DNA from: JBDTMC01 sp039934475
GTDB lineage: Bacteria > Acidobacteriota > Terriglobia > Bryobacterales > Bryobacteraceae
Reading direction: 5' to 3'
DNA length: 26,572 nt
Assembly (NCBI GenBank): GCA_039934475.1
Contig: JBDTMC010000045.1
Coordinates: 1-26,572, forward strand
Shown here: positions 1 through 6,421 of the stretch, in pieces
Position numbering within the stretch: the first letter of the stretch is position 1
How the letters are laid out: each line of letters starts with the position of its first letter
Program-made: the position numbers and the translations under genes
Notes under the pieces: model-generated
Told to the model about the DNA's origin: nothing
The model's database searches: none
Seen by the model: the letters and a program-made list of their open reading frames with translations, nothing else

Positions 1-2
1 CC

Positions 3-1418
3 TTCGGGCCCTATGCCGGCACTCCAGTAGCCGAGGGCGAGCGAACGGGAGCGCGCTTAACGGGGTATCGCTGGAATATTGCCGATCCAATTCCATTTCA
101 GAAATCGATTTGGGCGGGGATTGAGCATACCGGCTGGACCTATGAGGCGAATGGGGCGTTACGATCCGGGTCGGAGGAGAGGCCGGATTACTTTTCGAGC
201 ACGGCGTTCTGGTATCAGAAGGGCGTGAACGAGGGTCTGCCGGAATTGCCGTACGGCGAGGCGCGCCTGCCAATGGGCAATGCCGACCAGATCGCGGTGG
301 AGGAATCTCTGAGCGAAGTAACCACGGAGCGGGGCAAGGCATCCGTGCAGCGCGAAGTGGATTGGGGGAAAGACCTGCTCTTGTTTGAGGCGGAGGGCGC
401 CGGGGCGCGGATCAATATTCCGCTGGATATTCGCGAGACGGGGCGGTATGAGGTTGTGGCGCGGATTGCGCAGGCTCCGAACTACGGGAACTACTACGCC
501 CTGATGGATGGGAAGCTGATGAACCTGGATCTCCGGGAAGCGGCGACGTCGGAGGTTCCAGCCATTGGTCCGGAGATCTTCTTTAACTATCTGCCGGAGG
601 TTTTTGTAGCTGTGGACAGGCCGCTGGGATGGTTGCAGTTGGAGAAGGGCCGGCACTTCCTGAGCTTTGTGTGCACCGGGAAGGATGACCGCGCGTTAGC
701 GTTCCATTTTGGACTGAACGATGTAGTGCTGGCTAAGATCATGCCGGAAGCGGCTCCCAAACCGCCCAATCGCAAGGGTGCGGCAACGACTGGAATTGTG
801 TATCGCGGCCGGACTCTGGCGGCGTATGTGGGGGACTGGAAAGAGGCCGCGGGTCCAGCGGAAAAGGCGGAAGCGCTTCGCGCGATCACTGCTTTTGGAG
901 CCGATGCCGTGCCCGCGATGCGTGAGTTGACGGCTGGCCTGGCGGATTCCGATAGTGAAGTGCGGCGGGCCGCGGCCTGGGGCATTGTACAGATGGGTCC
1001 GGCGGGCGCGGGCGCCGCTCCGGCACTGGCGAAGTCCCTTAGTGACGCAGATCCGCGAGTTCGCACTGCCGCGGCGGCAGCGCTGCGTGCCATGGGGCCG
1101 AAAGGTGTTGCGGCGGTACCCGCGCTGGTGCAGGCGCTGTCGGATCCGGATGCGTTTGTGCGCGCTCCCGCGGCGAACGCCCTGGGGGCAATGGGCGCGG
1201 CGGCGAAGCCAGCCGTAGCGGCGCTGGCGGCACGGCTGGGTCTGGCCCAGGAGCAGGTCTATGTCAAGCGTAGTGCGGCGATCGCGCTAGGCGACATAGG
1301 GCCAGAGGCTAAGGCGGCGCTGCCGGCCCTGCAGGAAGCGTTGAAGCAGCCTCGCGTGAGTTACAGCGCGCAGGAAGCGATTCTGAGGATTGAGGGCAAA
1401 CCGGTACCGCATTGGTAA
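3..1418 (+). CDS. DUF2961 (GH172-like) protein with C-terminal HEAT repeats, 5' end outside window
   Basis: The reading frame is open from base 3 with no start, so the gene begins before the window; 471 residues are visible. The first ~75 contain the pattern YRWNIADPIPFQKSI, then IEH, then a YFSSTAFWYQ stretch, which I recognise as the C-terminal part of DUF2961, the family containing GH172 alpha-fructofuranosidase-type enzymes. A beta-rich region follows (about visible residues 75-250), resembling a second jelly-roll or carbohydrate-binding domain. From about residue 270 to the end are four to five HEAT repeats of the form AVPALVQALSDPDxxVRxxAAxALGxMG. It probably cleaves or binds a glycan outside the cytoplasm, but the N-terminus and any signal peptide are not visible. 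The stop lies 5 bases from the convergent response-regulator gene. The family call is firm for the N-terminal part; the substrate is unknown. Confidence 0.82.
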   Translation, partial: FGPYAGTPVAEGERTGARLTGYRWNIADPIPFQKSIWAGIEHTGWTYEANGALRSGSEERPDYFSSTAFWYQKGVNEGLPELPYGEARLPMGNADQIAVEESLSEVTTERGKASVQREVDWGKDLLLFEAEGAGARINIPLDIRETGRYEVVARIAQAPNYGNYYALMDGKLMNLDLREAATSEVPAIGPEIFFNYLPEVFVAVDRPLGWLQLEKGRHFLSFVCTGKDDRALAFHFGLNDVVLAKIMPEAAPKPPNRKGAATTGIVYRGRTLAAYVGDWKEAAGPAEKAEALRAITAFGADAVPAMRELTAGLADSDSEVRRAAAWGIVQMGPAGAGAAPALAKSLSDADPRVRTAAAAALRAMGPKGVAAVPALVQALSDPDAFVRAPAANALGAMGAAAKPAVAALAARLGLAQEQVYVKRSAAIALGDIGPEAKAALPALQEALKQPRVSYSAQEAILRIEGKPVPHW

Positions 1419-1423
1419 AAGTG

Positions 1424-2068
1424 TCAGGCGATAACGCCCTTGCGCACGGCGTAGAGGATTAACTCGGGGACGGAGTGCAGATTGAGTTTCTCCATGATGT
1501 TGGCGCGGTGTGTCTCCACCGTGTAGAGGCTCAGATTCAGCATATTGGCGACATCCTTGTTGCTCTTGCCTTCGGCAATGAGTTGCAGAAGTTCGCGCTC
1601 GCGCGGGGTGAGCAACTCATAGCTGTCTTCAATGTCCTTATCCTGTAACTGGCGAATGTAGTCTTCGACGAGCATGCGGCTGACCGCGGGACTGAAGAAG
1701 GACTTGCTCTCGGTCACCGCGCGGATGGCAGCGATCAGGTCTGATTCGGGCGACTCCTTAAGTAAGTAACCGCGGGCGCCTGCTTTCAGGGCACGGAGCA
1801 CATACCCTTCATCGGAATGCATGCTCAACACAACGATAGAAACGCCTGGCTGCTTCGCGCTGATCTGGCGTGCCGCTTCAATACCGTTGAGGTTGGGCAT
1901 GGTGATGTCGAGGAGCGCCACATCGGGGTTGAGAGATTCGGCGAGGGTTACGGCCTCACGGCCATCGCTCGCTTCACCCACTACTTCAAAGTCAGGCTGA
2001 CCTTCCAGAACGAGGCGCAACCCGCGCCGCATCACAGCGTGATCTTCCGCGAGAATAATTCGGATCAT
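1424..2068 (-). CDS. NarL/FixJ-family response regulator
   Basis: A 214-residue two-component response regulator. The receiver domain (1-120) has the acidic residues E8/D9, the phosphoacceptor D54 in LLDITMP, S82 and K104 in LLKE. A LuxR-type helix-turn-helix follows (about 148-210), with LTPRERELLQLIAEGKSNKDVA and VETHRANIMEKL. The chosen ATG at 2068 overlaps the stop of the kinase gene as ATGA, with GGAAGGG a few bases upstream; a GTG at 2083 in the same frame is less likely because the family begins at MIRIILAED. Translational coupling to the kinase strongly suggests that they are a cognate pair. It should bind DNA as a phosphorylated dimer; its targets cannot be read from the sequence, though the divergent secreted-protein/STAS operon is the nearest candidate. 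Confidence 0.95.
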   Translation of the reverse strand: MIRIILAEDHAVMRRGLRLVLEGQPDFEVVGEASDGREAVTLAESLNPDVALLDITMPNLNGIEAARQISAKQPGVSIVVLSMHSDEGYVLRALKAGARGYLLKESPESDLIAAIRAVTESKSFFSPAVSRMLVEDYIRQLQDKDIEDSYELLTPRERELLQLIAEGKSNKDVANMLNLSLYTVETHRANIMEKLNLHSVPELILYAVRKGVIA

Positions 2069-3492
2069 GCGATTCCCTTCCACAGAACTGGTGCTTCATC
2101 GGCGAGCGGCAAATGGAATGACAGGACTGTGCCGCTTCCCGGGCTCGATTCAACAGCGAATAGGCCTCCCAGTCGAGACACACGTTCTTCCATGCCCAGC
2201 AGGCCCATGCCTTTCTCATGACTGGGATCGAATCCGATTCCATCGTCCTGCACCGTCACGGTGAGCCCATAGCGGTCCCTTTGGACCACTACACGAACCT
2301 GCGTTGCCTGTGAGTACTTGGCGCAATTGTTGAGTGCTTCCTGGACAACGCGGTACAAGCAAGTTCGGTGGGAGTCTGGTAAGTCTTCAGCGATGTCGTC
2401 GGCAACCATTCTCACCTTCAGACCGGAACGGCGTGTCACTTCGCGGGCCTGCCACTTCAATGCCGCGATCAATCCAAGGTCATCCAACATGGAGGGACGC
2501 AGTAGCAAGGCCATATTGCGCACCACGCCGACAGTGCCCTCTGCCATGTGCCGTGCCGAAGCAAGGCGCTCATGCCGGGTTTGGCTATCGGAGGCAGCTT
2601 CGGCCCTACCTAATTCAACAAGCATGGCCGACATGGCCTGACCTACTTCGTCGTGCAATTCGCGCGAGAGCCGGCGGCGCTCATCTTCCTGTGCCGTAAC
2701 CAGGCGATCGGAAAGCTTGAGAAGCTCCCGGCGGGCTTCGGCGACCTCTTCGTAACGGGCTTTCGCTTCGCGCTCCAGGCGCTGAACCCTGCGGATGCTA
2801 ACCGCTCCGAGGATCAGGCCGAGAACCAATGCAAACGCGGAGATGACAGCCACTCGCGCGCGGCGGCGAGCCTGGACGGCACGAATATCCGCCTCGCCGG
2901 CGTCCAGAACCCGTTCGTTGAGGGCCGTCACTTGCCGCGTCAACTGCACTACCTCGGTGCGAAAAGGGAGGATGACGATCTGCATGAAGCTGCCCGCCTC
3001 GGTGCGCCGTAGGGCCGCATTCCACCGCATGGCGGGAGCGAGCGACTCCCAATAGGATTCGACGCGGCTGCGGAGGTCCTTAAATGCATCTCTTTCGTTC
3101 GCCGGCAACTTCTGCTCATAGCTGCGCAGGGTATCGTCGATCCTTGTACGGAGAACGGTCATCTCCTGTTTCTGAGCTTCCGCCTTCGAGTCGTCACGCT
3201 CGAGCAGGTAGTCACGCACGACGGTGGCTGAGCGATAGATATCGGCCCGCAGTTCATCAAGCAGGGCGTCCCGTTGACGCGATTCCGTTCGCAAAGCGGC
3301 TGTGGTTACCTCCACGTCATGGAGTGACGTGGTGGCATCGAAGGTGATGATGGCCATGAGGAGAATGAGCCCTGTGAACCCAATCCAGAGCACACTCTCG
3401 CGGCGCGATAGAAAGCTGCTTTCGGAATCTCGAACCGGCTTCGCCTGCGGGGATGACTCCATGGCGCCAATAAGTACGAGACGGCTGCGCAT
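2065..3492 (-). CDS. Membrane sensor histidine kinase (HisKA_3 type)
   Basis: A 475-residue NarX/DegS-like sensor kinase. Two membrane segments (about residues 34-51 and 213-233) flank a ~160-residue, largely alpha-helical periplasmic domain that resembles the four-helix-bundle sensors of chemoreceptors. A short linker coiled coil (about 236-270) leads to the dimerisation box with phosphoacceptor H280 in RRLSRELHDEVGQ. The HATPase domain has the N box VVQEALNNCAKYS (382-394), G1 box DDGIGF (416-421) and GMGLLGM (428-434). The start at 3492 has GGAAA about 8 bases upstream; an internal ATG at 3462 lacks a ribosome site. The gene overlaps the following response regulator by an ATGA. The bound signal is unknown. 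Confidence 0.94.
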   Translation of the reverse strand: MRSRLVLIGAMESSPQAKPVRDSESSFLSRRESVLWIGFTGLILLMAIITFDATTSLHDVEVTTAALRTESRQRDALLDELRADIYRSATVVRDYLLERDDSKAEAQKQEMTVLRTRIDDTLRSYEQKLPANERDAFKDLRSRVESYWESLAPAMRWNAALRRTEAGSFMQIVILPFRTEVVQLTRQVTALNERVLDAGEADIRAVQARRRARVAVISAFALVLGLILGAVSIRRVQRLEREAKARYEEVAEARRELLKLSDRLVTAQEDERRRLSRELHDEVGQAMSAMLVELGRAEAASDSQTRHERLASARHMAEGTVGVVRNMALLLRPSMLDDLGLIAALKWQAREVTRRSGLKVRMVADDIAEDLPDSHRTCLYRVVQEALNNCAKYSQATQVRVVVQRDRYGLTVTVQDDGIGFDPSHEKGMGLLGMEERVSRLGGLFAVESSPGSGTVLSFHLPLADEAPVLWKGIA

Positions 3493-3647
3493 CGCGTAGC
3501 GTTTCCGTTGATTGACTACTGACCCGACTCGACGCCGAATACTCCTTCAACGGGAGATGCGTTCTGGCGCAGCGCATCGTCATGACTAACAGAGAGCCGG
3601 GATGGCAAGCCAACCGGCAAACAACATTAACAGGAGGACGAAAGGTC

Positions 3648-4202
3648 ATGACCAAGAGAATCGGTTCTATTACGACAGCGGCGATTGCCTGGGCGATTGC
3701 ATCGGCGCCTTGCGCTGCGGCGAAGCCAGCCGTCAGCATCACCGCCGCCCACGAGGCGCGGGAGACGTTGGGGGAACTGAAAGGACTGGCTTCGAAAGCT
3801 GCGGGCAACGCCTATCAGCTAGAGATTTACATTCGCGACGCGAGGCTTGGCCGGGATTCACAGATGTTCCCCCTGGTGTCATTGAAAGAAGACGTTAACA
3901 AGATGGGAAAGGACATGGCGAGCCTGGAAGCCAGGCGCGACTCGCTCGACCCGTGGGAACAACAGGCCATTGACAAGGTACTTCCCCTCTTGCGGGAGGC
4001 CGCAGCGAATGCCGAAAGAGCCACCGTGTACTTCAATGAAAACGGCACTCACTTGTGGGGCCCGGAATACCGCAGTTCTCTGGATAAGGCCTATCGGGAT
4101 TCCGACCAGATCGCGAACACGTTGAAGAACTACCTGAAGTTCGAGAAGGCGCACGAACAGGAGGAGCACCTGGAGGCAACGATCGGCGGGGGTGCGAAAT
4201 GA
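3648..4202 (+). CDS. Secreted helical protein of unknown function
   Basis: A 184-residue protein I cannot assign to a family. The start at 3648 is chosen because AGGAGGACGAAAGG precedes it at good spacing; an in-frame ATG at 3582 has no such site and would spoil the signal peptide. Residues 1-24 form a typical export signal ending near APCAAA. The mature part is predicted mostly alpha-helical and charged (segments such as HEARETLGELKGLASKAAG and QAIDKVLPLLREAAANAERA), suggesting a periplasmic helical bundle. Its stop overlaps the start of the STAS gene as ATGA, so the two are co-translated. It is transcribed divergently from the histidine kinase. A role as a periplasmic partner of that sensory system is only an inference. 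Confidence 0.8.
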   Translation: MTKRIGSITTAAIAWAIASAPCAAAKPAVSITAAHEARETLGELKGLASKAAGNAYQLEIYIRDARLGRDSQMFPLVSLKEDVNKMGKDMASLEARRDSLDPWEQQAIDKVLPLLREAAANAERATVYFNENGTHLWGPEYRSSLDKAYRDSDQIANTLKNYLKFEKAHEQEEHLEATIGGGAK

Positions 4203-4612
4203 CGAGAGCGCGGTTGGTCATTCGTAGCAGCGGCGGTGTAACGGTGATTGACGCGTTCGGCAAGCTATCCGCCAGAGAGGGTTTTCATTCTCTGCACGAT
4301 CAAGTGTCTGAGCTGTCCGCGAACGGTTGCCACCGCATCTTACTCAATCTCGCCGGCATTCCCAGCGTTGACTGCGCCGATATCGGCGAGTTGGCTGCCT
4401 GTCACGCCGCCGTTGTCCTGGACGGGGGTGAGCTGAAGCTGCTGCTAACGAGCGCGCATGTAGCAGGACTCTTGCAGGCAACGCGTCTCGATGTACTGAT
4501 CGAGACACACGTCAGCGAGGGGCTTGCAATTCGCAGCTTCTCCGCCTCTGGAAATTTGCCAAATGGGCTAGCGGCGCAATGGCAGGCGGGAAGCGAGTGC
4601 TACATCGGATAG
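4199..4612 (+). CDS. STAS-domain protein (anti-sigma-factor-antagonist fold) lacking the phosphoserine
   Basis: A 137-residue cytoplasmic protein. Residues ~4-110 follow the STAS pattern: a first strand with VTVIDAFGKL, then HRILLNLAGIPSVDCADIGEL, then GGELKLLLTS. In SpoIIAA-type antagonists the segment after the third strand reads D-S-S-G-[IL]-G, with the second Ser phosphorylated by an anti-sigma kinase. Here it reads D-C-A-D-I-G, so neither serine is present. It may act as an unregulated binding partner or be controlled differently. The C-terminal ~25 residues are outside the fold. The start overlaps the stop of the secreted helical protein (ATGA), and an inverted repeat follows the stop. 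Assignment to STAS is secure; partner and pathway are unknown. Confidence 0.87.
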   Translation: MTRARLVIRSSGGVTVIDAFGKLSAREGFHSLHDQVSELSANGCHRILLNLAGIPSVDCADIGELAACHAAVVLDGGELKLLLTSAHVAGLLQATRLDVLIETHVSEGLAIRSFSASGNLPNGLAAQWQAGSECYIG

Positions 4613-4620
4613 GCAATATG

Positions 4621-4659
4621 GGCGCCACCCGGTGAGATGCACTGCACCCGGATGGCGCC
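4621..4659 (+). terminator. Hairpin downstream of the STAS gene, possible terminator
   Basis: GGCGCCACCCGG (4621-4632) pairs with CCGGATGGCGCC (4648-4659) through 12 positions with one non-Watson-Crick pair and a 15-base loop. It lies 8 bases after the STAS stop codon. No T-run follows, so it could be a Rho-dependent end, an RNA-stabilising stem or a protein site rather than a classic terminator. Confidence 0.45.
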
Positions 4660-4676
4660 TCAGCCCGGAGTCAAAC

Positions 4677-4940
4677 ATGAGTAACCTCTTGCGGGTAGCT
4701 ATATCGGGTATCGGACTGCCGCCGAAAATATGCGAGGCCGCGACCAACGCCAGATGTTTCCTCAGCGCGTTCGCTTGGGATGTGACGGGACACTATAGCT
4801 TGGGCGGCTTTGCCGGACTCGTATTTGGCGTTGCGGCCTCGATTGCCGCCGCCCAGCTCCGCGGGAGGCAGGCACGCGGGACTGCCCATCAACTCGATCA
4901 CGAATACCGACTTGGTGGTAGCACCCGGACAATCGAGTAG
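4677..4940 (+). CDS. Possible small membrane-associated protein, uncertain
   Basis: An 87-codon open frame in the 416-base gap between the STAS and beta-barrel genes. Its ATG is preceded by CGGAG with a 6-base spacer. One hydrophobic stretch (about residues 46-63, LGGFAGLVFGVAASIAAA) could cross the membrane. I recognise no family, the remaining residues look arbitrary, and the opposite strand is open over much of the same span, so this may be chance. The rest of the gap (4941-5028) shows no gene; it holds the leader and ribosome site of the next gene. Confidence 0.25.
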   Translation: MSNLLRVAISGIGLPPKICEAATNARCFLSAFAWDVTGHYSLGGFAGLVFGVAASIAAAQLRGRQARGTAHQLDHEYRLGGSTRTIE

Positions 4941-5028
4941 CCCGTCTCAATTAGTGTGTGGGGCGGCTTAACGTTACGCCGCAACCCACTTCAGGTTATT
5001 AGTTGAATTCCAAAGAGGAGATCTTACG

Positions 5029-5604
5029 ATGAAACGAAATCAACATCTATTCACATTGCTCGTGCTGGGTTCGGCCGTGGCCCTGGCGCAGGAGAAAGCC
5101 CCAACGCCCGTGGCAGAGTTTGGGATGAACTATTCTCTATTCAACTCGCATCCCGGGACGGGCGCGCCTTCATTTAATGCGTCCGGCGGTTCAGGAACAT
5201 TCGCGTACAACTTCAACTCGATGTTCAGTGCCGTGGCCGACTTGGGAGGCTACCACAATACCGTGAGTGTGAACTACGATCCAACAACTTTCACCTATCT
5301 CTTTGGCCCTCGTGTCAGCTTGCGCAGATCCAGAATCACGCCCTATGCGCAGGCGCTCTTTGGCGGGGCCAGGCAATGGACTTCTTTTGTCAACCCGACT
5401 ACGCTGGCTTACAATCCTCCGGGGAACGGATTCGCCGCGGCGTTCGGCGGCGGTATGGACATTCGGGTGAGGGATCATATCCTCGTAAAACCCTTCCAGA
5501 TGGAGTATCTGATGACTCAAGTATCGAATCCCTGGAGCACAGCCGGAACCCAGAACGGCCTACGCTATTCAGCGGGAGTGGTGTTCACTCTAGGCTCGAA
5601 GTAA
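5029..5604 (+). CDS. Outer-membrane beta-barrel protein
   Basis: A 191-residue exported protein. Residues 1-20 are a signal peptide (MKRN followed by a hydrophobic core, cleavage near ALAQ). The mature part is an alternation of short amphipathic strands with aromatic and glycine residues, such as GTFAYNFN, TYLFGPRVSLR, ITPYAQALFGGA and FAAAFGGGMDIRV, ending with a strand RYSAGVVFTLG. This is the pattern of OmpA/OmpW-like eight-stranded barrels common in Acidobacteria. A strong ribosome site (AAAGAGGAGA) precedes the ATG. The gene is monocistronic and closed by a terminator. No ligand or pore function can be inferred. Confidence 0.85.
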   Translation: MKRNQHLFTLLVLGSAVALAQEKAPTPVAEFGMNYSLFNSHPGTGAPSFNASGGSGTFAYNFNSMFSAVADLGGYHNTVSVNYDPTTFTYLFGPRVSLRRSRITPYAQALFGGARQWTSFVNPTTLAYNPPGNGFAAAFGGGMDIRVRDHILVKPFQMEYLMTQVSNPWSTAGTQNGLRYSAGVVFTLGSK

Positions 5605-5628
5605 GAGGGGCGAGACAATAGTCTTCAG

Positions 5629-5661
5629 GGGCGTGGCGGATATTCCGCGACGCCCTTTTTT
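5629..5661 (+). terminator. Rho-independent terminator of the beta-barrel gene
   Basis: GGGCGTGGCGGA (5629-5640) pairs with TCCGCGACGCCC (5644-5655) with one mismatch and a tight TAT loop, followed immediately by six T (5656-5661). It starts 24 bases after the stop of the beta-barrel gene. Confidence 0.92.
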
Positions 5662-5988
5662 AGTATCGTGGCGTGAACAGCTCAGACCGATGGTGAACTT
5701 CATACCGCCTGCCCTTTTTCGCCGCTCCCTTTGATACGAATCCGCGCAAATACTCGCTGTGTAGTTCCAGGGCGGTCGCGGCGGAAGTCGCCGGCAGATC
5801 GCCGAGGCGCGCCAGTTCGATGTGCCGTCCAACCGTTTGCGGAGTCCGAAGAAGTCGACAACAGTCACCGCCACCGCTGCCTGCGATAAGTCCACACGGA
5901 GATCGGGCGGGGGTGCGCCTCTCCCCGCGGCCAACACGAGAACCGGAATCGCAAGCCACTCGCGTGTTGGAGAGGCAGGACAGAGCAT
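5660..5988 (-). pseudogene. Possible decayed gene, perhaps a remnant of an acidobacterial VWFA-like secreted protein
   Basis: The 405 bases between the terminator and the degenerate-receiver gene hold no intact gene I trust, but two adjoining minus-strand frames look coding in different halves. The upstream half (5988 to about 5840) reads as a hydrophobic stretch, then PPDLRVDLSQAAVAVTVVD, similar to the N-terminal strand pattern (LRVDV..VLVPVTVTD) I know from acidobacterial VWFA-domain proteins. The downstream half, in another frame (about 5840-5660), reads LELHSEYLRGFVSKGAAKKG and ends at 5660 in PRY-stop, vaguely like the C-terminus of the same family. A frameshift plus a large internal deletion would explain this. 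No ribosome site precedes the ATG at 5988. The assignment is tentative. Confidence 0.3.
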
Positions 5989-6009
5989 AGGCGGGAGTTA
6001 CAGGCAAGC

Positions 6010-6414
6010 CTAGGCGGCGGCTGCCCGTACCATTTCCCGTTCCCACGAATCCCATGCCATTTCCGCCAGCCGGAGAACTTCCTCTGCGACGAAGGGCGTC
6101 ATGAGTAGATCGTAACAGCCGAGGTTAAGCACTTCCGCCCACAGTGCTTCATCCGCCAGCCGGTCGGCTACAATGACGTTCGGCGGAGTGGTAAGTCTTC
6201 GTGTCTCACGCAGGACATCCTTCCAGCAACGACCGTTATTGAAGCGGGCGCCGCAGACTACGACGCCGCACGACGCAAGGCTTGAAATGGAGTCGCCATA
6301 CGGGAATGCCGGCGCAACGTGGAAGGCCCAGCCCGCGGCACTGACTATCGCCCGAAGCGACTCGCATTCCTCGCCGGAGTCAAGCGCAGCCAACATGCTT
6401 CGGGTTTTGAACAT
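6010..6414 (-). CDS. Degenerate receiver-domain (pseudo-receiver) protein
   Basis: A 134-residue single-domain protein with the fold pattern of a CheY-like receiver, but without its chemistry. The strand that normally ends in the phosphoacceptor Asp reads GVVVCGARFNNGRCWKDVL, placing Gly55 where Asp is expected. The Thr/Ser of strand four is Ala83 (VIVADRLADEALWAEVLNLG), and the invariant Lys-Pro is Thr106-Pro107 (LLMTPF). Related acidobacterial single-domain response regulators have the same LADExLWAEVLNLG segment with KPF. It cannot be phosphorylated in the usual way. It starts 7 bases after the stop of the subtilase gene with GGGG before the ATG, so it is the last gene of that operon. It may act by protein binding. 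Confidence 0.82.
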   Translation of the reverse strand: MFKTRSMLAALDSGEECESLRAIVSAAGWAFHVAPAFPYGDSISSLASCGVVVCGARFNNGRCWKDVLRETRRLTTPPNVIVADRLADEALWAEVLNLGCYDLLMTPFVAEEVLRLAEMAWDSWEREMVRAAAA

Positions 6415-6421
6415 GTGCCCC

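Noticed and set aside
4671..4901. Minus-strand open frame in the gap before the beta-barrel gene
   Set aside because: No ribosome site or recognisable family; it overlaps the slightly better plus-strand candidate, which is itself doubtful.
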